Assembly (NCBI GenBank): GCA_963844055.1
Contig: CAWJMN010000002.1
Span: forward strand, 1,922,001-1,986,000
Source of the DNA: CAWJMN01 sp963844055
GTDB lineage: Bacteria; Planctomycetota; Planctomycetia; Pirellulales; Pirellulaceae
DNA: 64,000 nt
Direction of reading: 5' to 3'
Each line of letters starts with the position of its first letter. The first letter of the stretch is position 1. Shown here piece by piece: positions 51,785 through 60,368 of this stretch. The notes beneath the pieces were generated by a model, which was not told where the DNA came from, made no database searches, and saw nothing but the letters and a program-made list of their open reading frames with translations. Both the position numbers and the translations under genes were made by a program.

Positions 51785-53002
51785 TTACGGCGTACCTTGC
51801 GGGGAAAGCAATCGCCAATCGGAATCCTCCAGGTTGAGCGGATGCAAAGTAACTTCGCCAACCCGCTCGCCCGTGGTAACTAGCAGCGCTTTGATTTGGG
51901 GATGCTGCTGGCAAAAGCAGCGGGCTTTCTCTAGCCCTAACACGTAGATCGCCGTGGAAAGTGCATCAGACTGAGTGGCCGTGGGGGCAATCACCGTGGC
52001 CGAAAGAACTTCCTCGGCCGGCCAGCCGGTGCGTGGGTCAATGATATGGCCGTAGCGTTTTCCTTGGTGATGGAAGTACTGCGTGCCTGACCCCGAAGTT
52101 CCCAGCGCCTGATTGCGAAGGCAAAACTCCGCCAGCCGCACATCCGGACGAAGCGGGTGACGCAGTCCAACCCACCAGCCAGTAACGGGGGCAGAGGCCT
52201 CTTCAGCCGGGCTCTGTGCATCGTCAGAAGTTGGTTCGGTACTCGCCTTCACGGGAAGAGCCGCAGGTTGGCGGGAGCCATGGGCCAGGACGCTGCTCAT
52301 GCCGCCATGGAGGAGCACATCGCTCACCCCTGCTTGAACGAGTTCCTGGGCACATTGATCCAGCGCGTAGCCTTTGCCAATCGCCCCCAGGTTGATCTCC
52401 ATGCCCGGCTTGCCAAAGTGGGCGGTCTTTTGATGCTCATCCAAATAGAGATGCGAATGGCCACAGCGGGCTAGTGCGCGCTGTACTTCAAGCGTGCTAG
52501 GCATCTGTCCTTGTCGGCGATGAAAGCCCCAAACCTTGGAGAGTGGGCCGGCCGTGATGTCAAACGCCCCCCCGGTCATCTGTGAAAAGTCCTGAGCAAT
52601 CTGCAACAGCTGAAACAGCCCTGGCTCCACCGGAACCGGACCATGGGCGGCCCGCTCGTTCAGCTGGCTAACTTCACTGTGATCTCGATAAACGGTGAGC
52701 TGGTCTTCTAGCGCCGTCACTCGGTCGAGTGCTTGATCTGCAGCGTCAATTCCTTGTGGATAAAGTCGAGGGTCGAAGAAGACTTCAAACTCGCAGGCCA
52801 TCGCGGCTCGCGTGAGGTGCAGCAGCATGCTGTGCGCTGCTTGGCTGCCTGCCGTAACCCCGTCAGGAATGGGCAACGTCTCTGGACCAGGAACAGGGTC
52901 CGTCGGAGGCGTCTTCCGTGGGCTAAAGACCTGGAAGAACTGCCGGCGTGAGCGGCTAGTCGAAGGAACGGGTGTTGGTGTGGGCTCTTCTGGTTCTGTC
53001 AT
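51785..53002 (-). CDS. apbE: FAD:protein FMN transferase (ApbE family)
   Basis: A 405-residue protein; the ATG at 53002 is chosen because the frame beyond it overlaps the upstream gene. The first ~65 residues are Pro/Thr-rich with SRSRRQFFQVF, which is Tat-like but lacks a following hydrophobic stretch. The ApbE domain follows: MACEFEVFFDP, EDQLTVYRDHSEVSQLNERA, FDITAGPLSKVWGFH, MEINLGAIGKGYALDQCAQE, SDVLLHGGMSSVLAHG, HIIDPRTGWPAEEVLSATVI and DALSTAIYVLG. It covalently attaches FMN to threonine of flavoproteins. It forms an operon with the membrane protein gene 14 bp upstream. Confidence 0.87.
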   Translation of the reverse strand: MTEPEEPTPTPVPSTSRSRRQFFQVFSPRKTPPTDPVPGPETLPIPDGVTAGSQAAHSMLLHLTRAAMACEFEVFFDPRLYPQGIDAADQALDRVTALEDQLTVYRDHSEVSQLNERAAHGPVPVEPGLFQLLQIAQDFSQMTGGAFDITAGPLSKVWGFHRRQGQMPSTLEVQRALARCGHSHLYLDEHQKTAHFGKPGMEINLGAIGKGYALDQCAQELVQAGVSDVLLHGGMSSVLAHGSRQPAALPVKASTEPTSDDAQSPAEEASAPVTGWWVGLRHPLRPDVRLAEFCLRNQALGTSGSGTQYFHHQGKRYGHIIDPRTGWPAEEVLSATVIAPTATQSDALSTAIYVLGLEKARCFCQQHPQIKALLVTTGERVGEVTLHPLNLEDSDWRLLSPQGTP

Positions 53003-53016
53003 TTTGGTCCCCGTCC

Positions 53017-53604
53017 CTAGCGAGAGTCTTCGGAACCGGGTCCGGAAAACATAAAAGCGGTTGGGTTGGCGTGCTGGTAATCTTCCACACGCCATTTGCC
53101 ATCCGCTTCTTGCCGTAAAAACAGCTTGATGTTGCGATAGAGGGGCTCGTCTCGCGAGAACTCGAAACGCTGCTCACCCGCCACCGAAAAGCTTCCGGCC
53201 GCAACCACGTTGAAATCAACAACGGCCGTCTTCGGGACTTTGTTTCCCGTAACTTCTACGGAGTGGATCTTGGTGATCCGCAGCATGGTGAAGTTGTAGT
53301 TGGGCAGCTCTGTATTGGCCCGGTTGAGCAACGTCTTGGCTGCGCTGTGGATATGCTGGGTCAATCGTTTGGGATCATTGGACTTGGCATCATTGGTGAT
53401 CTCCTGGACAAGAATCTGAATCTGTTCCCGATCAGTGACGACGAGCCGCTCAACCAAAAGCATGACAAAGACCAGCCCAACCCAGACACCGGCGATGATG
53501 GCAGTCTCTCGTTTTCCCGAGGAGGCCCAGGCAATCGCCAGGACCATGGCTCCGATCGCGCCCAATACACTGATCAGAATCGGGGATTCAAAGATCCAGG
53601 ACAT
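53017..53604 (-). CDS. Membrane protein of unknown function, upstream partner of apbE
   Basis: A 195-residue protein with two N-terminal membrane helices (ILISVLGAIGAMVLAIAWAS and TAIIAGVWVGLVFVMLLV) and a soluble C-terminal domain. That domain (LVQEITNDAKSNDPKRLTQH, KTAVVDFNVVAAGSFSVAGE, EPLYRNIKLFLRQEADGKWR) has the layout of an NTF2/SnoaL-like sheet. The gene ends 14 bp before apbE, suggesting a shared job, but none is known. I would not assign a function. Confidence 0.72.
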   Translation of the reverse strand: MSWIFESPILISVLGAIGAMVLAIAWASSGKRETAIIAGVWVGLVFVMLLVERLVVTDREQIQILVQEITNDAKSNDPKRLTQHIHSAAKTLLNRANTELPNYNFTMLRITKIHSVEVTGNKVPKTAVVDFNVVAAGSFSVAGEQRFEFSRDEPLYRNIKLFLRQEADGKWRVEDYQHANPTAFMFSGPGSEDSR

Positions 53605-53768
53605 GACAGGAAATGCCTTATTGCCGGAAGAGGTAGCCGTTGCCGGGGAGCGGACCAGAATTGTACGCTCCTGTTCTGCGAACGTCTATTCTAATGCAAA
53701 GGGAACTTCCTTGCGGGGAGAGGTGCTGAGAGGAAAAAAGGAAAGGCTGAGCTAGTACATAAGTTGGT

Positions 53769-54377
53769 TCATTCGCCCGACTGATACTTTTGTAGCTCGC
53801 CTTCTAGCTTGGCGATCCGAGCTTGCAATTCCTCAATCACCGGCGCTACCTGCCGCTGCGAAAATCTCGGGTGGATGTGCTGTGGGCAATTCACATCCCA
53901 TGCTTCGATCGTGAACAGGATTGCCCGCTCGACCTTTCCGGCATAGGAAGGATCTTGAAGTTGCTGCAGCAGCTTAGGGTCATCGTCTACCACATGGGCG
54001 GTGCCCCAAACCTTGATCCGTCGGCGGTGAGCGTAGTCCATAAGGAACAAAAACGCCTGTGGATTTTCTGAGAGGTTTCCCAGCGTGATGAACTGGCGAT
54101 TTCCTCCGAAGTCGGCAAACCCTAGCGTTTTGTCGTCGACCACTTTCAGGAACCCTGGCGAGCCACCCCGATACTGGATGTAGGGTTGCCCCGCCGCATT
54201 GGCGGTACCCAGATAGAACATATCCAGGTCTGCCAAAAATGCAGCAAGGTCCGGCGTGGCAGTTGTCTCCCAGCTTCCCCCTTGTTCCATGCGAGCGTAA
54301 CTCGCTCGCGAACCTTTTTTCGTTTGAAGGGCTTTCACCGCAGGGGTAAAGGCAACGTCACTGGAAAAGGGATGCAT
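53769..54377 (-). CDS. Pyridoxamine 5'-phosphate oxidase-like flavoprotein
   Basis: A 202-residue FMN-binding split-barrel protein: LADLDMFYLGTANAAGQPYI, QYRGGSPGFLKVVDDKTLGF, FITLGNLSENPQAFLFLMDY and RRRIKVWGTAHVVDDDPKLL. The C-terminus carries a short coiled-coil-like helix (VIEELQARIAKLEGELQKY). Such proteins reduce or oxidise small molecules with FMN or F420. Downstream of, and on the same strand as, the AhpD-like gene (133 bp gap), so it may be in the same TetR-controlled unit. Confidence 0.83.
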   Translation of the reverse strand: MHPFSSDVAFTPAVKALQTKKGSRASYARMEQGGSWETTATPDLAAFLADLDMFYLGTANAAGQPYIQYRGGSPGFLKVVDDKTLGFADFGGNRQFITLGNLSENPQAFLFLMDYAHRRRIKVWGTAHVVDDDPKLLQQLQDPSYAGKVERAILFTIEAWDVNCPQHIHPRFSQRQVAPVIEELQARIAKLEGELQKYQSGE

Positions 54378-54510
54378 GGCAAGTTTCCTGAGGGTGGTTG
54401 GCGTGAGGGACTTTCCCTACCGCAAGTTCAGAAGGGAAGTTGGAAGGTAATGCTGTAACCTGAGGGGCTCGGTGCAGCCCAAGCCCCTTTTGCCAAGCGA
54501 TCGACTTGGC

Positions 54511-55065
54511 TTAATGGGTCGCGCAGGCTTCCAGCGGTTCTGCCTGCGGGATGTCGAGTTCCGTGTCAGCCACGTTGTTGAGGAAGTTAGTGAAGCACCC
54601 CAGCACGACGCTGGCGACGATCTCTACAATCTCGGCATCCCCCAGGCCGGCTGCTCGGACTGCCGCCAGTTGTGCATCACCTACCTTCCCTCGGCTCTCC
54701 AGCACCGCTTCCGCAAAGGCCAGCGTTGCCTGCGTCCGTTGGTCTTCCGACTTCCCCGTCCGCCCGGCCAAGATGTCGTTCGCCGACAAGCCAGCTGAGG
54801 GAGCAATTGCACACAAGATAGAGGTGCAGTAGTCACACGCATTCGTCTGGCTAGTATGCAGCTTGACTTGGTTATGGAGCTTCTCTCCTAGCTTGGTCTC
54901 TCCCATCGCGGTGCTGAAGGCGAGGAAGCTGGCAAGTACGGCCGGCGAGTGCGCCATCACCTTGGCGGTGTTGGGGATCGTTCCAAAAGCCCCCTGGACT
55001 GTTTGCAGAAGTTCTTGAGTACGGCCCGTTGCTTGGGCTGGGTCGATGGCTGGTAGGCGTTGCAT
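54511..55065 (-). CDS. Carboxymuconolactone decarboxylase/AhpD-like protein
   Basis: A 184-residue protein from the ATG at 55065, which has AGGAA upstream. The CMD/AhpD helical core has the redox motif CDYCTS (QTNACDYCTSILCAIA) and nearby LHTSQTN. In AhpD-type proteins these cysteines reduce peroxides or support peroxiredoxins, so a defence role against oxidants or quinones is plausible. A TACAGAC-AG-GTCTGTA palindrome lies about 95 bp upstream, matching the one before the TetR gene, which suggests control by that regulator. Confidence 0.85.
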   Translation of the reverse strand: MQRLPAIDPAQATGRTQELLQTVQGAFGTIPNTAKVMAHSPAVLASFLAFSTAMGETKLGEKLHNQVKLHTSQTNACDYCTSILCAIAPSAGLSANDILAGRTGKSEDQRTQATLAFAEAVLESRGKVGDAQLAAVRAAGLGDAEIVEIVASVVLGCFTNFLNNVADTELDIPQAEPLEACATH

Positions 55066-55157
55066 GGTTATCGTTCCTGGTAAAAAGTTCACAAGGGCTT
55101 CCGTCCGACACACCGCACCGGTTTGTCAGTACGACGGCAACCCACAAAATTGAAAAG

Positions 55158-55173
55158 TACAGACAGGTCTGTA
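55158..55173. promoter_or_regulatory. Predicted TetR operator 1
   Basis: TACAGACAGGTCTGTA: 7-bp arms TACAGAC and GTCTGTA around a 2-bp centre. Located between the TetR gene and the AhpD-like gene, about 93 bp before the latter's start. Confidence 0.7.
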
Positions 55174-55199
55174 TATACATGGGCAAAAAAAGAGACAGG

Positions 55200-55784
55200 T
55201 TATCGACGCTTCGCTTCCGCGACCAATTGCAGGGCTGCATCGCGAGCCACATCAGCAGCTTGTGACGTCCCTTGGATGACTGCTGTGACAACGGCACCTT
55301 CCACAAGTAACCCGACGGCGGGAGCGACCTTCGCAGCCCCCTTGCCGAGAGTTTCCTCGACAAGTCCCGTCAAGAACTCCGCAAACCGCCGCTTATGTTC
55401 CCGTACAAATCGTGCTCCTGGATGGGCAGGATCAGCCAGCTCAACGGCCGCATTCTGAAACGCACACCCGCGGAATGAAGGGCTTTCCATCCAATCCTTG
55501 AGGGTGGCGAAGAAGGCCCGCAGCTTATCCTTGGTCCGCTTGTTGTGTTGCTCTAGCGAGGATTGAAAAAACTCCAGGACCTTGGTTTCTCTGTACTGAA
55601 GAACCGCCAGAATCAACTCATCCTTGGACGAAAAGTGTTTGTAAAGGCTCATCTTGGCGACGTCGGCCTCAGCAATGATCCGGTCAATCCCCACAGCCCG
55701 AAGCCCATCCTGATAAAACAGCCGATCGGCCGTTTCCAGAATTCGCTGGCGTGCATCAGAGGATTTTGCAGGTGTCTTGCTCAT
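55200..55784 (-). CDS. TetR/AcrR family transcriptional repressor
   Basis: A 194-residue regulator. The N-terminal helix-turn-helix is typical (DARQRILETADRLFYQDGLR, then GIDRIIAEADVAKMSLYKHF, SSKDELILAV). The C-terminal ligand domain contains a single cysteine (FRGCAF) and a helical bundle. Two matching palindromes flank the gene, one 11 bp upstream of its own start and one before the AhpD-like gene. So it probably represses itself and the AhpD/PNPOx-like genes until a toxic or electrophilic ligand binds. Confidence 0.9.
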   Translation of the reverse strand: MSKTPAKSSDARQRILETADRLFYQDGLRAVGIDRIIAEADVAKMSLYKHFSSKDELILAVLQYRETKVLEFFQSSLEQHNKRTKDKLRAFFATLKDWMESPSFRGCAFQNAAVELADPAHPGARFVREHKRRFAEFLTGLVEETLGKGAAKVAPAVGLLVEGAVVTAVIQGTSQAADVARDAALQLVAEAKRR

Positions 55785-55794
55785 GCCTGAAGTA

Positions 55795-55810
55795 TACAGA
55801 CCTGTCTGTT
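55795..55810. promoter_or_regulatory. Predicted TetR operator 2
   Basis: TACAGACCTGTCTGTT: the reverse complement of operator 1 apart from the last base. It ends the 5' flank of the TetR gene, where binding would block its transcription. Confidence 0.7.
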
Positions 55811-55993
55811 ATTTGCAAGGGGCAATTTCAGAAAAAGTTTTCTATCCCTGGGGGCGACAAGGGCATCGATCAGCAGTTGCCAGCCGCAAACGGCCTGCAA
55901 ATAGCGCAGTGCCATCCTGCGGACGGGTCGCTTACATTATCTAGGTCTGTGCTGGATGTTGCAGCGAATCAATCATGATAGGACTTCCTTCGG

Positions 55994-57268
55994 ATGCGAA
56001 CCCTTCTTCTGTTTCTTACTTGCGCGATGGTTACTGCCCAGCTGCATGCGGCCGAGCTTTCGGTTGCTGCTTATCCCACCATTCAAGCAGCGCTTGATGC
56101 CAATCCAGGGCGGATGCTGTTCGTTCCTGCGGGAGACTATCCGATCCAGCAGAAGATTCGCATTCGCGGCGAACGGTCCGGCCTGTTTGGTCCAGGGCGG
56201 ATCATTCAAGAGAGTGCAGACCAGCCCATCCTTGAAATTGAAAACGCACAAGGCATAGAAGTTCGTGATCTCACGCTGACGCGGCCAGTGGGAAAGATGG
56301 AGACGGATAATGAAGGGATCTTGGCAATCAAGTGCCACGATCTGGTTATCGACAATGTGCGAGTCATCGACAATCGTACACGATCCGGCGCGATAACCCT
56401 ACGTGAATGCAAAGATGCTCGTGTAAGCCGTTGCCTTGTGCGTAACTACATGCGGATCACGGTGGAAGATCGCACCGCGAGCAAAGATTGGGGCTATGCC
56501 TTCAACTGCACCGATGGCACCGGCATCAGCATTAGCTACTCCTCGGGAACGCTCGTTGAAGGTAACCGTGTGGTGGAGGCAAACTTGCTTCCGACGCCAG
56601 AAATCAAGGCTCAGCATAAGCTGGGCGACTGGGTGAAAAAGAATCCGGAAAAGGGAAACCTCATTAGCCAGCAAGCTTGGGATCGTGGCTACACAGACAA
56701 CTGGCAGCAAGGGTCAGGGATTGTGGTTACCGCTCCAGAGGTCAGCGATCTTACGCGCATCCTCGGGAATCATATCGAGAACGCCGCCCAAGGGATCGAT
56801 CTCCATTGCGATCATGCGATTGTGGCCAATAACATCGTGGCGAATTCCTTCATGGGCATGAAGGCGATGCACGGTTCACGGAATGTGTTGATCACCGGCA
56901 ATCAGTTCGTAAAGAACAGCCTCTGGGCAATTGGCCTGATGCCCGGTGCCGCCTCGCATGACAAGAATACCGATGGCGGCTCGATCATCGCCAATAACAT
57001 CATTTCTGACTTTGGTCATGGCGATGCGCGCTGGATTTGGGGTGACGAGCGCTCTCCCTTCAAGTTTGAGAAGGGGCAGCAAAGCGATGATCCGCCACTA
57101 ACCGATGTGATCATCCAGGGGAACATGCTCCACAGCGTTGGCAGCCCCCGCTACAAGTACGCGGTGGTCATTGAAGGGGGTCCCAATGAGCCCCGAAGCA
57201 TGCATTTCACCAATAATGTGCTGCCACCTGGGACGGTAGGCGTCGCCAACGTCGAGCTCAAGCCGTAA
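55994..57268 (+). CDS. Secreted right-handed parallel beta-helix protein
   Basis: A 424-residue protein with a Sec signal peptide (TLLLFLTCAMVTAQLHA). The opening YPTIQAALDANPGRMLFVPA is the usual start of a pectate-lyase-like beta helix, followed by many short N-rich turns (IEVRDLTLTRPVG, LVIDNVRVIDNRT, TRILGNHIENAAQGIDLHCD, VANNIVANSFMGM, NVLITGNQFVKNS). No catalytic residue can be named. Likely a polysaccharide lyase, hydrolase or binding protein outside the cytoplasm. Confidence 0.83.
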   Translation: MRTLLLFLTCAMVTAQLHAAELSVAAYPTIQAALDANPGRMLFVPAGDYPIQQKIRIRGERSGLFGPGRIIQESADQPILEIENAQGIEVRDLTLTRPVGKMETDNEGILAIKCHDLVIDNVRVIDNRTRSGAITLRECKDARVSRCLVRNYMRITVEDRTASKDWGYAFNCTDGTGISISYSSGTLVEGNRVVEANLLPTPEIKAQHKLGDWVKKNPEKGNLISQQAWDRGYTDNWQQGSGIVVTAPEVSDLTRILGNHIENAAQGIDLHCDHAIVANNIVANSFMGMKAMHGSRNVLITGNQFVKNSLWAIGLMPGAASHDKNTDGGSIIANNIISDFGHGDARWIWGDERSPFKFEKGQQSDDPPLTDVIIQGNMLHSVGSPRYKYAVVIEGGPNEPRSMHFTNNVLPPGTVGVANVELKP

Positions 57269-57321
57269 CCGCAAACAGCCAAACGCTGCTGCGGTATTTA
57301 GATTCGCTTGCTCGCGGGAGA

Positions 57322-58599
57322 TTACTTCGGGCCGATGCCAAACAGGTGTGTTTCGCCCCGGATCAGAATCCGATTCGCGGTAGGAACAGGCGAACCGATT
57401 ACGGACTCGGCCATATCATTTTCCGCCAGCAATTCAAACTTGTTGTTGGCGACGCTGGCCACAAACACGGTTCCATCTTCGCGTGGTGCAAACAACTTGT
57501 CACCAGCGATTAGCGGCGACGCATAGAAGTTGGCCCGGTTCTTGGGGAATGCACCGGCCCAAACGGTCTTCCCGGTGGCCGGATCAATGCATTCCACTTC
57601 GCCACGGTCGCGGACCAAAACCACGTTTCCCTTATAAACCACAGGCGTTGGAACAAACGTCCCCACATCGTCGCGTTTCCAAACGTGATTCGTCTTCGTC
57701 ACGTCTCCCGATCCTGTCAGCCGAACGCCAAACAGAAGGGGCGTGCCACGATCATTACGGCCGTAAGCGATCACAACCATGTCGTCAACGATGACAGGCG
57801 ATGCGATGGCAGGCCACAGCTTATGCCCCTCAGGATTGAAGTTGCCACAGGACCAAACGACATGGCCATCGGTCGAGTCATGAATCGTAATGTGCTCAGC
57901 GCCCCAAACCAGGATCGCTTCTTTCCCTTGATGTTGGATGACCAACGGGGTTGAGTACCCATGGTCACACTCGACAGGAGTTTGATAGTTGCGATTAACC
58001 TTCCAGACGATCTCGCCACTGACCTTATCAAAGGCCGCCACCCAGGATTCGCCTTCATGCATGCGAGCCATGATGACATACTTTTCGGTCAGCACGGGTG
58101 AAGTGCCATGATCCCAAAACAGGGTGTCCTTACCAAAGCGTTCCACGAGATCAGTCTTCCAGCGGACCTTGCCATCCAGTTCGACGGCCGCAAACGTCCC
58201 GCTCTTAAAGAAGACAAACACTCCCTTGCCATCCGTCACCGGCGAAGCATTGCTTCCCGAGCCGTTGCGATGCTTTCCGGTGTTCTCTTTGCCAAATACT
58301 GTACGCCACTTTTCTGCACCTTGGGCATCGTAACAGAGTAGCGCATCACTTCCATCCGCAGGGGCCGTGAGGAAGATCGTGTCTTTCAGCAAGATCGGCG
58401 TTGAACAGCCCTTGCCCGGCAACTTGGTTTTCCAGAGGTAGTCGTCTTTGCCGAACTTGTCAGGATAGTTCCCCTTTTCAACGCTGCCATTGCCGAGAGG
58501 GCCACGCCACGAGCGCCACTCGGGGGACTCGTCTGCAGTGGCGATTTGCGCCGCGAAAAAAACCAGGCAGGTCGTAGCGATCAAGAACTTGCGGGTCAT
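57322..58599 (-). CDS. Secreted PQQ-like beta-propeller protein
   Basis: A 425-residue protein with a Sec signal peptide (FLIATTCLVFFAAQIATA). It has PQQ-type propeller blades: EWRSWRGPLGNGSV, GCSTPILLKDTIFLTAPADG, LLCYDAQGAEKWRTVFGKEN, WVAAFDKVSGEIVWKVNR, and CIDPATGKTVWAGAFPK. Secreted single-domain members are common in planctomycetes and resemble BamB; no PQQ-dependent dehydrogenase residues are evident. Convergent with the beta-helix gene (53 bp between stops). Confidence 0.87.
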   Translation of the reverse strand: MTRKFLIATTCLVFFAAQIATADESPEWRSWRGPLGNGSVEKGNYPDKFGKDDYLWKTKLPGKGCSTPILLKDTIFLTAPADGSDALLCYDAQGAEKWRTVFGKENTGKHRNGSGSNASPVTDGKGVFVFFKSGTFAAVELDGKVRWKTDLVERFGKDTLFWDHGTSPVLTEKYVIMARMHEGESWVAAFDKVSGEIVWKVNRNYQTPVECDHGYSTPLVIQHQGKEAILVWGAEHITIHDSTDGHVVWSCGNFNPEGHKLWPAIASPVIVDDMVVIAYGRNDRGTPLLFGVRLTGSGDVTKTNHVWKRDDVGTFVPTPVVYKGNVVLVRDRGEVECIDPATGKTVWAGAFPKNRANFYASPLIAGDKLFAPREDGTVFVASVANNKFELLAENDMAESVIGSPVPTANRILIRGETHLFGIGPK

Positions 58600-58985
58600 A
58601 TTTGTCGAGATCCTTGGAAAGGCGGGTGGGGCAATGACTGCTTCCTAGGATACCGTCTTCTAGGGCGGCGCAAACAGCGCCGGGCGAATCCATCGCACGT
58701 TTTTTTCTTCATTCCCTCGGGCTAACCAGGAATCCATCACACTGGAAGCAAACGACTTATGTCTTTTTCCGTACCTCTGAAGTTGTCTGGCGTTACCGAG
58801 GGGAGAAGTGCTCGGCCGTAGAGTTGCTTGCCGCTGCGCCAGCTGAAACAATAAGCTCATAAGCGGCCCCAGGGGTTAGGATTTCCAGCGACTCCCCTGT
58901 TACACGTTAAGCCACCCTGCGGACGCCCCGAGTAATCCTCGCTTCGATCTCTTCCCTTCGCGACCTAACTGGCGGAACATCCAAC
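58600..58985. other. Divergent intergenic region
   Basis: About 386 bp between the PQQ-propeller gene and the molybdopterin oxidoreductase gene. I see no gene, repeat or clear regulatory motif beyond the promoters it must contain. Confidence 0.35.
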
Positions 58986-60266
58986 ATGAGCATCCCCAAG
59001 TTTGTCGACGAGCATCTGTGGCTGACGCGTCGTTACTTTCTTAGTGTCGGTGTGGCCGGGGCGGCGTTACTTCCCACATCCATGACGGCGTTCGGCGCGG
59101 AAGATGGCAAACCTGAAGAGGCCGCCCCCCGTAAAAAAGAAGACAAGCCTGAAAAGGCCGGGGCGATGCCGGATCCCTACTTCACGCCGGCAGAGGACTT
59201 TCGCGATGTCTCGCGCGGCAATCCCGTCCCGCATTCGCTGGACGAAGCGAAGCGGCGCGAAGTGGGGCTCACGCGTGAGACCTGGAAACTGGAAGTGATT
59301 TCCGACCCGGACAATCCCGCCAAGCTAGATAAGCCACTTACCAAAGCGGACGGTACAGCGCTCGACTTTGATGGGCTGCTAAAGCTAGGCGAAAAACACG
59401 CGGTTCGATTTGCCAAAGTGATGACCTGCCTCAACCTCGGTTGTCCGTTGGGGATGGGGCTCTGGGAAGGGGTTCCGCTGCGTGAGGTAATCTGGCTGAC
59501 GCGTCCGCGTGAGAATCTACGTCGGGTCTTTTATTACGGCTATCACAACGATGACCCCAAACAGATGTTTCGTAGCTCACTACCAATCGGCCGAGTGCTC
59601 GAAGATCCCTACGATTTGCCGCCGGTCATTTTGTGTTACAAGCTCAACGGTGAATGGCTCGATGCGGAGCGCGGCGGGCCAGTGCGGATAGTTGTCCCCG
59701 AAGCCTATGGGTTTAAGTCGATCAAGTGGCTCACGCATGTCGTGCTGACCAACCTGTTTCATGCGAACGACACCTACGGCGAACAAAATAATGATGTCGA
59801 TAGCCCGCTCAAGACCTTTGCGGCCACACTTTCGGTCCCGACCGAGGTCAAAGCCAATGAAGCGATCCCGGTTTCAGGCTACGCTCAGGTCGGCATCTCG
59901 GGGCTCTCCAAGGTGCAGGTTTCGATCGAGCCCAATGCCACGGAACGGCCGAAGAATGATCCGTACTTTCTAACGGCCCCCTGGGTCGATGCAAAACTAC
60001 TTGGTGCCCCTACCACCTGGGGAACACTTCCCGGTGGAAAGGTGCCAGCACCGACGCACGGCTTTGATGATGCGGGATTGCCCAAGACATGGCCGCTTCG
60101 CCTCGCCAATGCACACTGGGCGGCCGTGCTGCCGGGGCTTGCGCCGGGCGAATACACGTTTCGCTGCCGAGCCATCGATGAAAAGGGACATGCGCAACCC
60201 ATGCCGCGCCCCTTTCGCAAATCGGGCCATGCAGGGATCGAGTCCATCACGGTCACTGTGAAGTAG
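58986..60266 (+). CDS. Exported molybdopterin-dependent oxidoreductase (sulfite-oxidase-like)
   Basis: A 426-residue protein with a twin-arginine signal (LTRRYFLSVGVAGAALLP). The molybdopterin domain of the sulfite-oxidase superfamily follows: WKLEVISDPDNP, FAKVMTCLNLGCPLGMGLWE with the likely molybdenum-ligand cysteine, GVPLREVIWLTRPRE, GGPVRIVVPEAYGFKSIKWL. The C-terminal part matches the Mo-co dimerisation beta-sandwich (NEAIPVSGYAQVGISGLSKV, AAVLPGLAPGEYTFRCRA). No haem or b5 domain. The substrate is unknown, but transport in folded form by Tat fits the two tatA-like genes in the window. Confidence 0.88.
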   Translation: MSIPKFVDEHLWLTRRYFLSVGVAGAALLPTSMTAFGAEDGKPEEAAPRKKEDKPEKAGAMPDPYFTPAEDFRDVSRGNPVPHSLDEAKRREVGLTRETWKLEVISDPDNPAKLDKPLTKADGTALDFDGLLKLGEKHAVRFAKVMTCLNLGCPLGMGLWEGVPLREVIWLTRPRENLRRVFYYGYHNDDPKQMFRSSLPIGRVLEDPYDLPPVILCYKLNGEWLDAERGGPVRIVVPEAYGFKSIKWLTHVVLTNLFHANDTYGEQNNDVDSPLKTFAATLSVPTEVKANEAIPVSGYAQVGISGLSKVQVSIEPNATERPKNDPYFLTAPWVDAKLLGAPTTWGTLPGGKVPAPTHGFDDAGLPKTWPLRLANAHWAAVLPGLAPGEYTFRCRAIDEKGHAQPMPRPFRKSGHAGIESITVTVK

Positions 60267-60368
60267 CACGGTTCATACCAAAGTTGGTTTCGCAGAATCG
60301 GCCCGCTGGACCGTAGGTTTCTGCCATCGTGGCAAAGTTGATTTAACCGGTGAACGGTCTTCACATGG

